NCBI RefSeq assembly: GCF_036370855.1
Contig: NC_088098.1
Location: forward strand, 199,749,773 to 199,813,772
Reading direction: 5' to 3'
Origin: Dromaius novaehollandiae
Lineage: Eukaryota; Chordata; Aves; Casuariiformes; Dromaiidae
DNA length: 64,000 bases
Shown here: positions 13,501-26,946 of the stretch, piece after piece
Position numbering within the stretch: the stretch's first letter is position 1
Layout of the letters: the number at the start of each line of letters is the position of its first letter
Made by a program: the position numbers and the translations under genes
Notes under the pieces: model-generated
The model's database searches: none
Told to the model about the DNA's origin: nothing
Seen by the model: the letters and a program-made list of their open reading frames with translations, nothing else

Positions 13501-15376
13501 TTAGTAGAAACATCCCTGGTTTGCCATTTATCTTTTTCTGCAACTAATGCAATATGAATTTAGGTGCTGACAGCATCTGATGTTATTTAAGGAACTGATT
13601 TTGATCACCTAAGCTCCTAATTACAAAACAAATTCACCACATATTGCCATGGACTTGCCTAATTCTGAAACTTTCCCACTCTGTTCTTGATCATTCTATT
13701 TTGCCTCATTGAGAAATAGGTAATACTTGCACTGTAATCTGCCTTATATCTGCTTAATATGTCACAAGCTATTTTACCTGACACTACCAGCGAGATTTCT
13801 TTTAAGCCAGGAAATGTTTTATAACACTTAGAAGACTGAACAATTGAAAATCCTGTTGGAATCGAGTAAGAGTTATGCAGTAGTATTGTATATATAGGAT
13901 ACTTGCTTGCTGACATATTGTTTTTGCTGAAGTTTTTCTGACCCAGGACTTATGGAAAGCAAATCTGGCAGAGACTATAGCAATATATAGTAAATGGAAT
14001 TAGTGTTCCCATCTACAGAAAAAAAAATCTAACTGATTGAAGTCTTATTGTAACTGGAGAACATAATCACCATAATTATGCCAATAGAGCTGTGTCCAAA
14101 GATCACATGAAATCAATGTCACCGCTTTCACTCACTGTAGCCATGCAGGTACTATAAGGTGAGCTTCTCCCAAAGGTTAAAATATATAAGATGTTCTTGT
14201 ACTATAGAAGAATCCATGGTTCATGCTACCTGGGCCAAAGGAGGGTTTTTGACTGTGCTATTCCTGCTAGCAGAGGGGAGGATTAGCCCTCATGAACTCA
14301 CAGTCGTGAAGCGGGGAGGAGGATGAGTGAGGGTTCAGCCCACAGAAGATGCTGTTAGTGCCTGTGCACTGGTGGCCTGTGCTGGGGGCGGGTTAGTGGC
14401 AACACGCCGCAAGGGACGCAGCAACTTCTCAAACCCCTGACTTGGCGAAGTAAGGCTTGTGGTTTGATAGGTGGTTTTGCTTGTGACAGCAAGCTACACC
14501 TGGAAAAGGTGCTTAGGGTTTCTGTCCTACCTCCTTTCCACTTGGGCCACCTCATGTTACTCCATGCAGTAAAGTTGGTGGCAAAAAGCCCTAATTCAAC
14601 AGTCAGCAACTGGTCTAGTACCAAAGGGCACATCCAGGAGCACCTCAGTGCTGCAATCACCACCAGCCAGTTAATTTGCTTTCACCCTCACCTGGAATCA
14701 CTGCAAGGACAGATCTTCTGCAGCAGATTGGGCTCCACATAAAATTTGCTGAAGCTGTAACACTTTGGCATAGACTAAGTAAAGAGTCTCTAAGTCAGAT
14801 GGCAAAAGCACAAAATGAGCAAAACTAGGGGTCAAAGCACTAGCACAAAAGAGGGGAAACCTGTGTTTTCAGCCCTGTCATATCCATTATCTGTGCATTA
14901 TATTCAATGATGGTTTCATGTACAAAGTCCGTAAGCCATGGATTAGCTGTGTAACAGTTTAGTAAAGTCTATATATTTCTTTAGTTGCTGGCTGTTGGGA
15001 TCATATCACTGAGAAGTCACACAGATGCCTTGTCACAGTGGCTATTCCTGGCCAGCACATTTCCAGAGAATGATGTATGGGTAAAGAGTAAATCTACCCT
15101 GAAACAACTCTACAATGAGGTTCCTTGCTTGATGAGGGATACAGAGCTTCATGCATCCACCATCACATAAATGATGTAGACTTTGCTTTTTTTCTATGAT
15201 GTGGCAAATTATTTGCAGGGAAAGCGGTTCCTCTTTCAAGATCGGCATTCCTTCCTTATCCAGGCTTTCTCCACAGTGAACTTGGAAAGACTGCAAAAAT
15301 CATTCATATAAGATACAGCTCAATTTGGGATGAACCTAAAGGGATGCCTTCTAAAAATGCCATAAATACGATGATT

Positions 15377-15404
15377 TTTTAACCAATGCCTACATTGGTT
15401 AAAA
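15377..15404. repeat. 12-bp inverted repeat with 4-base loop
   Basis: TTTTAACCAATG, loop CCTA, then CATTGGTTAAAA: a perfect 12-bp stem. It is intergenic, with no gene near enough to assign a role. Confidence 0.8.
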
Positions 15405-18400
15405 TGTTAAATAATGCTAAAGAATGCTAAAGAAATCTCCTGCTACTTATCCCTGGTAGAGGTATAATTTGAGACAAATGGGACATGTTTTATTGGATTT
15501 TCTATTAAAATGCAAAATTTCCCCAATTTTTTCCCCTTAGAATCCTGTTAATTCCAGCAGGTTCCACATGGAGCTAAAATCTTTTTCCTCTTCTTTCACT
15601 GGGCCAGGCCTCAGCTGTCTTTTTTAAGATTTATCAAAAGGCACAGGAGATGCCTCAGTTATCAAACCAGGGCAGGACACTCAGGAAAGTTTGGGAGACC
15701 TCAGCTGTCCGGAAAGCAGCTTCAGCGCAGTGCTGGTGTATGGAGGGGGCCCAGTGTCCACTGTCATGGCCAGAGCAGTAACATGTATCACCTTGTGCGG
15801 TAGGTGTGAGCTGAGAAAAGAGGCTGGACAAACCTCTTTGCAACGGCAGCAGCATCCCGAGTGCTTCTATTAAAGAGGAGGGGGGAGGTTTACGGGGGGA
15901 TATTTTAGAAGTAGCACTTTAAGAGCCATTTTTTGGTCACTCACCAGAACTGCTGTACGTGGTGCCTGGAGGCCAGCAGAACATCTACAGAAGGGTGCAG
16001 GCAGCAAAATAACAACTGTGAATATGCTCAGCAAGCTTTGACCCCTAAAGCAGGCAAAACAACCAAAATTCTCTCTGAAAGACCTGCTATGGGGGCAGTC
16101 AGAAAAATGCCATGAGCCTTAGCTGTTTGTAATGTGGCCTCCTGCAGCTTACTCCTTGCTCTGACCACAGAAGTTTCCTTCTGAGGAAGTCAATCGTAGT
16201 GACAGTCTGACAGCAAATGTGCCTGAATGTATCTGCCATTGGGCAAGACCCCCGCTTCACAATGACGTTTATCACCTGGTATATTCGTTGAAAATGAGCT
16301 TTCACTCAAGGTTTCTATATAGGCAAAAAAAGGTGCTCATTGGCTGAAAAAGATTCATTAAAAATTAGTTTCCTCCCTGTGATCTTCTTCCTGTACAGAA
16401 GACAAGTTTTTCTCGGAAGTTGGACTTTGTGCTGATGATCGCATCGGGTTTTTCTGAGTTGGTCCCAATTAGTCTGGTACCCTCCTGGGCATCCTGGGGT
16501 GAGCTCACCATTGCTCTGGCCAGTTTTGTACTGCCTTTGTTATCCACAGGCACTGAGAAGCAAACCTTTGGCAGAGTCCAAACCATGAGCTGTTACAGCC
16601 TGCAGTGTGTCATGATCTCAGTTTACGGAACCAATGAGGCAAATTTTGAAAGCCTTCGTTATTGTATTAGTTTACCTTCCTGAAATAACAAGCTTGTATC
16701 TATCAATTTCTCTAGCAACAGTTTAACAAAGCAATTGTCAAGAACTAGAAATGATGTGCTGTAAATGCTCATCTTCAAAATTTCCTTGGAGAAAAAGCTC
16801 TGTAGAGTAGTCCAAGCCCTTAAAAGATTCCCCAAACTCTCCTTGGTATCTGAATTTTCTGCAAGGTGGAGTTCGGGAACTTGAATGCTAGTCTCCCACA
16901 TAAGTCAAAAATCATATAAAAATAGGTTTTACTTCTAGACCTGCAGTCAAACGAGCCAGCATATGTCACATTGCCTGTCCATCATTAGGTCTGCCAGAAA
17001 CACTGCCGCTGGTAGAGCTGGCAGGTGTTTGCTGGAGACAAAAGCAGGACAGTTGTTCTCAGGCATGGCTGTTGCTTGCAGCTAACCGCTGCACGAGACA
17101 TTCAGAAAAATGTTTTGCTCTTATCAGTCCTTAATGTTAGGATACAGCCCTGACACGCCCCCTGACATGGGTGAGAAATCACAGCAGGTTCTGCTACGCA
17201 AGCTCTCACAGGGCTCCAGGCTCTGCCATCATAAACAGTCAAAAACCTGCCAGGGCCAATGTGCCCTGGGATTGCAAAGTTAGGGCAGAACATCTGCAAC
17301 CGATACGTGCTCTGAATGACCCATTAACAGCTGGAGCAGCTGGTGCAACTTCTGATGTGAACCCAGACTAGTGCCCAAACATAGCTCTGTGGGTCTTGGA
17401 GGAGGGCTCACACCATTTCCAGCTGCAGGTGCCTGGGGGCTGCCCACCACAAGCCTGCGAGATCTGTAATGAGGTGAGGCTCTTCGTGCAACGCGCTGGG
17501 TCCGCGTTGCTGCCACTGTATGAATTGAGTGGGATGGCACAGCTGTCAACTGCTGCATCACCAGGGCTATTGTGAAGGACATGTTTTGTTCATGGTTGCT
17601 GATGCCAACACCCTTTTGGGGATTTTTGTTTTTGAAACTAAACTCTGATTTAATTCATTTGTTTTCAAACTGAACCTTTGCTCTAGTTGTATTCTTGCTT
17701 TATTAACATGTGGCCACTTTTGCTCGATTTTAAATCTTAACAGGCATCCTCTCATAGTTTCAGGACATATTATACATATGTAGGAGTGTTTCTATAAAAA
17801 ATGGAAAACATCCTTTCTGTCATTTTTCAGATTGATCCCTCACACTCATTTGCCATATCACTAATTCAATACACTTTTCCTACCTTTGTATGGGGAGCTT
17901 CTGTGCTAGAAGAAAATTTGCATAGCTGTTGCTGCCTCATCTCCTGAAACATCTATTCTAAAAACGCAAAGCTTTTTTGTGTGCTCTAGCAGACCTGTTA
18001 CTGCTTCACCTCTTGGATATGGGGACCTTTTCCAGCAGGACAACGGAATTACTCTATTAATGAAATGAAGGAACAGACAGGAGCAGCCAAACTGCCTGCG
18101 AACACAAGAGAGCAGCTGGAGAGGCTTTTCCCAGTAAAGGCACCTGCAGCGCTGCCAGGAGCACAGCACTTCAGCTCCAGGCCACCTCCACCAGATCAGG
18201 TGAAGCCCAGGCAGCTGCACCTCTACTGCGTGGTGGCATTGAGCATCCCACTGGCACCAAGAAATCTTTCTCCTCCTGGTAACTTTTGTCTCAGAGCAAG
18301 ACAGCAGCATGAGACAGCACCCCTTAACTCAAAAAACTCCTTTCCCGTGTTGGGAACTGCTCGCCCTTTGAGAAGGAAGAGCACAAAACAACCAGTAGCT

Positions 18401-19403
18401 GGTCTCATCTTACTCTTCTGAGGCTCCTTTGCTCACCTGCTTCTCTCTGCACTGCAGAAATCTGTCCAAGGGCGATGCCAAAAGAACAGAAAGAGATGGG
18501 ATATTTATTTAAAAATACAGGACAGGTTGTGCTTTCCTGTATTTGAAAAGGAAATGTCTACATTGTTCCTGTAGTTACTCTCCCAATCCAAAAATCTCTT
18601 TACCTAGAAGACTCAGCGCTGGTTCCCCTGTGAGACCTCATCACAGTGGGTTTATGCAGATTACTAAGGCATTGTGAAGGGAATGTTTTTTTGTTTTTTG
18701 GTTTTTTGCAATTTTGATTTTTTTCCTTGTAAGTTTTTATTAACATCTGTCATTCACTTCCTCCCTGTTGAGCGTAAACAGTCTAAATGTTTCAGTCTCT
18801 CCCCTAGAAAGCTCTTTTTACCTCTTTGCTGGGCTCTGACTCATTAGAAAACTCAATGATCCCACCACAAACTTCGGTCCCTTGTTAAACTCCCAGCACA
18901 GAGCTACTAAGCAGCTTCATAGGATTCTCTTTTATCCTGGGAACGTACTGAAACTTCAGCAGCCGGAGCTATTTCCTGTGGTTTGGAGGATTTTGTTGGT
19001 GTGAGCAGTTGGCTTGCAGCTCTGAAGCACCTCCTCCTCCCTGAGGCTCTTCCTTTGTGGCATTCTCCAGTTACAGCTGGAAGAAAAATCACCTTAAAAA
19101 AACATTCTCCCCAGGCGTGAGCACACTTTTTCTTTAAACACATGAAAACGCAGAACGGACATTTTCTCTGAGGGTGAAGTGTGATTTTATTATAAGAAAT
19201 ACTTTCGACCTGAGGATCAGCAGAGATGATGGCTTCAGCACGATGTGGTCATTTCTCCAGATGAACGCTCCACCACAGGAGAGTGTGGAAGAAGCCCTGG
19301 TACACAGGAGTCTCAGTGAAATTGTAAAAGTCAGGTGGGAAAGTGCAAGAGGCAGCAGCATTGTGCTGCTGCTCCAGACAGCTGAAGGCAGGAGTTATGA
19401 GAC

Positions 19404-19432
19404 AGATAGATAGATAGATCGATCGATCGATC
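19404..19432 (+). repeat. Compound (GATA)n-(GATC)n microsatellite
   Basis: Three to four GATA units turn directly into four GATC units by a single A-to-C change in the unit. The GATC part is self-complementary. Confidence 0.9.
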
Positions 19433-21038
19433 TACAGATACTTTTTTAAAGCGTATCACTTCAAGTGTATGTTCTAGATCTCTGGCAATAGAAACTGCCC
19501 AAGATATAGACAGAGAAAATAAGAACAAGTCTGTACCCTGCAAAGGACACCTGGACTCCTACAGTCCAGCAAACCTGAACCAAATGGCCACACTGGTGGA
19601 AAATTAGAAATGCTTTCTGCTCAGTTCCCTCAGCAGACATTAAGCCCATCAAAGAGTGCACTTCCTCCTACTCTCTTTCAAAACTTTTGTTTTTTAAACT
19701 AGCTTTCACCTTTACCTGAGATAAGATCACAAACACAATGCATCAGAGAAAAAGAAATAGCTTTATTTCTTTAACTTAATGGGAATCAGACTATAAATCT
19801 TCTGATAGTTTTGAATTACTATCATAGATTTTTTATGTACTAATATGGGCTTCATGCCTGGGGCTACAGAAAAGAGAAATAGAAAATACTTTTAGACATA
19901 ACAAGAAGTCGAGACTTTCAGGATTTTTTTTCCAGAGGTAACAAGACTGATGATATGGCAGTGATGGTGGGCTCCCTCCTTTGCCATGGGCCTCAGGGAC
20001 ACAGCTTTGTCCCTGAGTTGAAAAGCTTCCTCTTGTCATCCAAGTAAGGTATTTCAAGAATTATTAAAGACTAGAAATGCAAATACTTTAGTTATGCCTT
20101 GCATAATGAGTACTGAAAACAGGAAAATCATCACCTTTATGACTGCAGGAAGCATATTGCTTATTCAGCAGACATACTAAGAAATAAAATAATATTTCAT
20201 GTTTTCAACCAGCAAAGCACTTTTAGTGATTTGACACAAATGAAACATCAGCAGTTTAAATCATGAGGATAACAAGGACATTCCTGCTTATTTGTCAGAA
20301 AAGGCGGGCAGGTTTCATGTTTTATGATCTAGAACTTCAATGTAGTAACGTGACTGAGGACTTGAAACCTATCTTGATGCAAGCTCTCAAAATGTACTTG
20401 TACATTACACAGTCCACTAATGCCTTGCACACTTCCCTCTACTCTAACTGTGAGCCAGTAATACTTACTTAAAAAAAGGCTGGGGGGGGATACTAACAAA
20501 CCTAACCCTCTTTGTAACTGGGAAAAGACCCATCCTTGAAGAGCTCTTCCTAGAGACACCAAAACATTCCATTTGTGTTTTGGAAGCAGGCATGTAAGAA
20601 TACGCCACAGACGCTTCTCGGTTTTGGGTTTTTTTTAATGCACATGTGCTTGTATGTGTGTGCGGTTCCTCAAACTCAGGAAACAGCCACAGTTTAATGC
20701 TACGTTCTGTTATTCTCTCATTTTCACAGCTTTAGGTAAAGGCAGCTGAAACCAGTAAAATAAAAATTCAAATCTGGGGAACAGTTCTGGGAAGCCTTCA
20801 GCAATCATGTCAGAGAGGAAGGTAATAGTTTTGCTGCTCCCTTGCAATTGCCTCCTTTCTTAGACTGGGGTGGCAGGTAGAAATGGCCCTTATCAAGAGA
20901 CACGTCATTTCTCTGAGAATTTCCACACAGCTGAGAAAGCAAAACCCAGATCACATTCAAATTCCCATTTACGCACATCCTTAGAACTTAGGAGTCTGAA
21001 GAAGTTACTTGAATGAGAAATCAAAGTTCAGCTGTATT

Positions 21039-21060
21039 CCCCCCCCCCCCCACACACACA
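21039..21060 (+). repeat. C13 run followed by (CA)n
   Basis: Thirteen C at 21039-21051 run into a short CA dinucleotide repeat. Such runs are prone to length errors. Confidence 0.9.
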
Positions 21061-24000
21061 CTTTCTTTCTGCATTTGTTTTTTGTGAACCTTCACAGAAA
21101 TTGCTTTGCTCAGAAGTGGTTTCAGGACCGCCACGAGGACTAGTTTGCCTGCATAAAACTACATCTCAGGAGGGGAGCAACAGCCACTGGGCTGCTTTGC
21201 CCAGCTGTGACTCACTCCGAGGTCGCCCCGATGCTCTCTGCCTGCAGCCACTTACCACCTTCTGCCAGCAAAGGAGGAAACTCTACTGCCCATGTCCTCA
21301 AAGGGTCTTTCCAAGGACTCAACTACCTTCATAGATTTTCTCATTTCACAAAATCAAAAAAGGTCAGAGGTAGAAAAACACTTGACTAAACAATTAGTCG
21401 AAGTGCTGTCCAGACTCCTCGCCAACACCCCTACCTGGGGCACAATACGGTGATTTAACTGCACCCTACTCTACTAAAATTGTGCTTGTGCAAATGTGGC
21501 GTGACTACTGTATCAATGGCTTTACTCCGTGAAGACAGACAACTGATTCTTGCGATAAGAAATATTTCCTGGGTACATGAAATTATTAAGGTGTTTGGAA
21601 ACACCAGCCTACTGACCTCTTGTAGTGTGAAAACACAAAGCACTTTTAAATACATAACTCATTTCCACATCCATTGATGGCATGCAGTAGTAACGAGGTA
21701 AAGCTCTTTGAGCTAGGTTATGTTATAACCTGTTACAAATGACAGGAGCTCAGAAGGGATCAAAGTGCTTGAGTTAAATCTGCACTCCTAAAGTCTACTA
21801 ACTTTTCAGAATGAATAAAATCAGTTTTTCTGTCCCCTCTTCCTTTTTCATTTACTCACTTCCCTTGCTCACCAATAACATCTAATCCAATTATTGCATA
21901 CATCCCTGAATCTCTCTACTATGCTAATGTCTCATTCAAATCCTCTTTGGTATTTTGTCTGTGAGAATTGGGCTGCAGAGAGGGGGGACTTTTAAAAAAA
22001 TAAAGATAACAGCAAAGTGAAATTAAGCCTTACAGGAAGAGACAAGGAACAGGTGGAATTATTATTAGAGCTCCCAAGGCTTCACTTGTAGCCAATAATG
22101 AACTTCACTCTTGGTGCCATCGGAGATTCAATTTTCAGTCAGAGATCAACAGCAAGAAACTCTGCAGTGACCACGAGATCCCCGATAGCACAGGAAAGTG
22201 GAAACGACAGAAACCTCCATGGTGCAAAGCCCATCCTCCACGGCCCCCGCGCTGAGCTGAAGCCCCACTAGGGCAGAGCCGTTCTTCGAGGACTGCCCGT
22301 TCCTGCTGCAGCAGCAGGGACAACAGCCTCATTCCCCCCTCATCCTTCTGCTCCTGTGAGATACCAGCTGTGCTTGTGGAGGTCCCCCAAAAGACAGTTA
22401 ATTATTATTACAGCCTGTAGCACAAGCCTAAACATTGAAGCACGTGCCCCCTTTCACCACGGTTTCAAGAACCCATGTCAGGGTTCACGTGCTAAGGCTT
22501 TTATATGTCAACATTTCAAGTTGAAAAGCTGCTAGAGGAGAGATGTATTTCTGACTTGATGAATTAGAAGCTGCCACACTTAATCAGGCCCCTGGGGACA
22601 ATATATCCAGAGCTGTGGCCACAATCAGCGTCTCCAGAAGACACACAAAGACCCTTAAGATTTCACTCTAATCCCAACAAAGGGTAATTTACGCTTCAAG
22701 GTAGCTTTAACTATACTTCCAAAAGATTGTTAGCATTTGCTATTATAACATGGACAGACTTGTTCCCCATATAATGCTATAATACCATTTTAGGTCTTGT
22801 TAACTTCTTGACCTTAAAATGTTTTGAATTTCCTCTTCAGTTTCCCTGAGAGTTCCCATGTTCCTCCAGTGCAAGAGGAGGTAGAAAAGTTCCCAGTGAA
22901 CTTCCTGTCCATCACACACACAACGCACGTGAGTGTAACGACAAAATAGTAAGGTAGTGAAAAGTGGATGTTTATAAAAATGAAATGAAAATATTTAACT
23001 ACCCTTCCTAACAGAAAAAAAAAAAAAGGAAAATGAACATTAGAACAGGAAAAAACTTTTATATACTAAAAAAAACAGCAAAAAAAGAAATGTGATCACT
23101 CTTATGCCTTTTCTCTCCATGCCATCACCTGTTTTTGGGACTGCAAGCTCTGCATGCCACCTATCCTGCTTTCCCATGTATTTGCACAGCATCTCACAGG
23201 ACAAAATCATAGATATTAAGAAAACAAATTTTGCTGCATGGTAGATCCACACTGTTAGCAATTTTAAGACAATTAGCTTTATACGTGTTGAAATTACTCC
23301 ACAACCACAGCCTTTTGTTCAAAAAAGTAACTGTCATAATTCACACACTCATAGCTTAGTTCAATAATTACAAAAACACCTGGCTCGTATTTTTCTCATA
23401 CTCCCAAAATGACTGCATGGAATTATTAATAACAAAAAATATAACCAACAAAGCAAATTTCTTCTCTGAAAATTGCATGAAATTACCACTACTTTCACTC
23501 TAAATTGTATTTTCCATGTAGTTTGCCTAGTGCAGTCTTCTAATTTTCCTAACATCTTGTGGCTACTTTTCATCTGTGAATTGCTCAAAAGTAGGTCTCA
23601 TACTGAGGAGATACAGAACACCTGCTGACATGTTTTGAAAAGAGATAGGAAAACTATGTCTTGGCTGGACTGCACTACAGGTACCATCTGCAGGGCTAAA
23701 TGTGGATCATGGATGCTGAGTAGTTCCTATGCTGCATTGCTCAGGGGAGCTGTGCCAGAGCAAATACCTGGTCAAAAGAGAGAGTTTACTGCTTCACACT
23801 TCCTTCTCAAGGTGGAAAGTGAGGGAAGGTTTCTGATATGTCATTAACTGAGAAGCTCTACACAGAACAGGGCACCTTACATTTTCCTGCATGGTAATTT
23901 GTCAGATAACTCCTTGACACCAACCTGATGTTGGTCCAGCTGGTGATGGTTCTTTAAAAGGAAAAATATTTGCCCTCAACTCCTAATTATTACAAAATTG

Positions 24001-25263
24001 CATGTCTTTATTTTTTCAGAACTAAGGCCTTTTATTGGATTTTGCATCACCATTCAACTTTTGGAATAACATATATACATTGAGCCATGATGCCTTCTTG
24101 ACTGCAATATCTCAGCAGTTTACAATGTTTGATCTAAGCACAACTAAACACTTGAAAAACATTATTGCTGATGATGGAATAGCTCCATCTTCTGGAATAA
24201 AAGTTATTTTTTGACAACCATCTTTATACATCCAACATGGATCTGTAGGTAAAAATTTCTATTTCAAAACCTAACCTGAACATTTTTACTAACGGAAGGT
24301 GAATATTGGGTAGAGAGTGGGAGGAACTGAGGATAATGTGATTTTTGATAAACTTCAGGCAGTATTCATTATTTTCTAATGACACTGAAAATGTAAATCA
24401 GTCCTTCAGCATGCCATTACTAAAAACTGACCTTATCTAAGGAATAGCCATAATCTGATCTGAAGAACAACAATTTAAATTCCATTTAAAACAAAACATT
24501 TAACATGAAGCTTAGAGTATCCTAAATCAGTACTGAAGTTAAGTGTGTGTTGTAAGTTTGTAGTTTAGCACTGTCCTAAATACGGAGAGACTGAAGCCCA
24601 TGCTGAAGTACTTGAAGTCTGAACTAGAGAGCAGGGGATATGAGAGACCCTTATCGCTATCCATCAAAACACTTAAATGTATGTTTTAAATGAAATAGTT
24701 CAAGTTAAGCACGTGCAGTATTTTAGGCATGTAAAATAATAAAGCTCTACGTTTAAAATTTAACATATGGTCAAGTCCTGTGTTCAACCAGAGAGCCCCC
24801 CAAAAACCCTGTGACCATAATTTCTGATTTTATCGTCACGTTTATATATTGTGGACACACTCCATGGCTGTTGCTTGAAAAAACAAGCATTAATGAACTA
24901 AGTTCCTGTGTACTCTCATGGATAATTTAAAAAGGAAAAGAGCACTGAAGCTGTTCAGTGATCTACTGACTGTTGCTGTGTGATATTTCTCAATTGCCCA
25001 GGAAGGATAATGTCACCAGAATAAATGAAAAGTTAAATATGTACATACCCATCTACTTTTGAAATAGTGCTACATCTAAAGTTAATACAAACTCATAGAC
25101 ACACAAGAATAGCAGAAATTGAAATAAACTGCTTAACAAAACAAAGCAACTGAAGCTTTATTTTTCTATATAGAAATATGAGTCCCCAAGTGCATTCTTT
25201 TAAGCTAAGGAAAATGAGAAAGCCATACAGCTCTTTCAAGAAATGAATTCTAAGGTGGTAGTA

Positions 25264-25391
25264 TACATGTACGTGTGTGTGTATATATATATATATGTAT
25301 ATGTAAAAATATATATATACACATACATACACATTCTGTGTGTGCGTATATATACACATATATATGTGTAAAAATGTATACACACACACAT
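25264..25391. repeat. TG/TA/CA alternating dinucleotide tract
   Basis: About 125 bases of almost unbroken alternation of purine and pyrimidine: TG, then TA, then AC, repeated with two AAAAAT interruptions. TG-rich arms pair with later CA-rich arms, so the tract can form Z-DNA or a cruciform. It lies about 0.7 kb beyond the likely ZMYM2 polyadenylation cluster. Confidence 0.85.
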
Positions 25392-26030
25392 GCAGAATGT
25401 TTCCCCTTTAATGAATGATTCCTCTCAACAGATACTTAAAATCATTCAGGAAAGTTAAACTTACGACTACTTTATAGTAGAATATTCTACTACGATTTGA
25501 GTACAATAGGAGAATCATTGCATGAACCACCATATTGCTCGCATTAATTAAACAAGAGCAAGTAACAAAACTTCAGCAGCTAAACACATATCTGGAAATC
25601 AGACTGCTTATGCAAAATAAGCACAATGAAAGGATATAGAACAAATGAAAGGAGTTTTCTTAAGAAAAATAATCTTTCAACTTTCTGCAACATCATGTGT
25701 CATATGGCTTTTGAATGGAGGCATTAGTTAAAGGAATTTTCTCACCCATAGTCAAGTATTAACTCTATTTAAGTACAGCAATGCAAGGACAAACAGAAGT
25801 TAAAATTTAGTATACTGTATTAACTTTATGTAATACAGCATTAAAATCCCTTTCACTAAGACTACAAAGGACAGATTTACAGTAATATGAGGTACCAGCA
25901 TTTATGGTCAGAAAAGTAAAGATGGAAAAGAATTAACTAACATTGTCATCAGACATTTCTTTTTTTCTTTTTTTCTTTCTTTTTTACAAAATACATGTCT
26001 TGATGATCACATGCTTTAAGCTTATATTCA

Positions 26031-26057
26031 TTTATTTTACATATATATATATTTATT
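26031..26057 (-). terminator. Candidate ZMYM2 polyadenylation signals (paired AATAAA)
   Basis: AATAAA on the minus strand occurs at 26031-26036 and 26052-26057, with a third at 26277-26282 nearer the stop codon. The sequence just beyond, down to about 25957, is A-rich on the minus strand. Which signal is used cannot be decided from sequence alone. Confidence 0.4.
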
Positions 26058-26059
26058 TT
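26041..26059. repeat. (TA)n tract next to poly(A) signals
   Basis: Short TA repeat between the two AATAAA candidates of the ZMYM2 3' end. Confidence 0.6.
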
Positions 26060-26753
26060 ATTTGTAAGGGCAATTGAGAGAGAGTCACAAATAAGGAAAG
26101 GACACTAAGGTTTTAATAAGGGCAACAAAAAATGTTTTCACCAGAATAGATTCACATTACAGTACACCAATATTGACAGCATTCTCTTGTCTATTTTTGG
26201 TACATAAGATGGAATCTCTCTACATAACCTTATAAGGCTTCAGTAACTAAAAAGTAAAAAACCTATTAGTTTACAATTTATTTAAAAATTCTGAAAGACA
26301 CAGCAAGTTCTAAACTTTAGTAGTGCTACCCACACACAACCATCTGGTTTAAGAACCCATTAAAAGGAGCCTCCTTTCCAGGGAGCTTGCAACAGTAGAG
26401 TTGTGCAATATGGATGCTTCTTACTACAAAAAAAAAAAAAATTACACATGGCACATTCTCATTCATATTTTGCAATGTAAAAAGTTACAAACATACCTAA
26501 TCAAATAAATAATAATAATAATAAAAAAAGAATCTGAAGTGTGTTTGTTAAGTATCCTAAAACCACTACGCAGAATAATGGAAACTTTCACTCACAGACT
26601 ATTTACATGGTAATACCCAGGTGAGGGTACACACTGCTACAAAACTCATAAAACAAAGGGTAAACTTGAAATGTTTTCCATAATAAAGGTCTAGCAGCAT
26701 GACTATATCTAATGCTGTTTGTTTGTTTTCTTGACTGTTTTTGGAAGATTGTT

Positions 26754-26946
26754 TTAATCTATGTCTTCATCCAGTTCATAATTGTCTTTGTCATAAATAT
26801 CTTTTACTAAAAGAACCCGTACGAGCATATTTTCCAAAGTGTTGCGGTCCAGTGACATGGAAGTATACCAGATAGGGCTGTCCAAGGATACCGAACAATC
26901 TGGCTGCAGATAGAACAAGTCCGTTCTCTGGTTCAGATTCTGTGGA
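26754..26946 (-). CDS. ZMYM2: ZMYM2 last coding exon with stop codon
   Basis: 193 nt of coding sequence ending in TAA at 26754-26756. It encodes SPQNLNQRTDLFYLQPDCSV, then SLDSPIWYTSMSLDRNTLEN and an acidic tail, KDIYDKDNYELDEDID. The acceptor is CATTTTAG. This is the known C-terminus of ZMYM2, so the 3' end of the reading frame is certain. The exon continues into the 3' UTR towards lower coordinates. Confidence 0.97.

Larger units (their letters stand above)
6767..25950. other. Intergenic beyond the ZMYM2 3' end, no supported gene
   Basis: About 19 kb with a GC-richer part (about 8.8-12.6 kb) and AT-rich flanks. An open frame of 187 codons at 9195-9758 (plus) has no recognisable domain. Human synteny would place GJA3 beyond ZMYM2, but its large single coding exon is not here. 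Simple repeats are listed separately. Unrecognised regulatory elements or a non-coding transcript cannot be excluded. Confidence 0.5.
26031..26753 (-). other. ZMYM2: ZMYM2 3' UTR (minimum extent, inferred)
   Basis: AT-rich sequence directly after the stop codon, without splice signals or coding character. The true length is unknown. I extend it to the cluster of minus-strand AATAAA signals near 26.03-26.06 kb. It contains an A13 run (26429 area) and an AAT/ATA microsatellite near 26506-26526. Confidence 0.5.
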
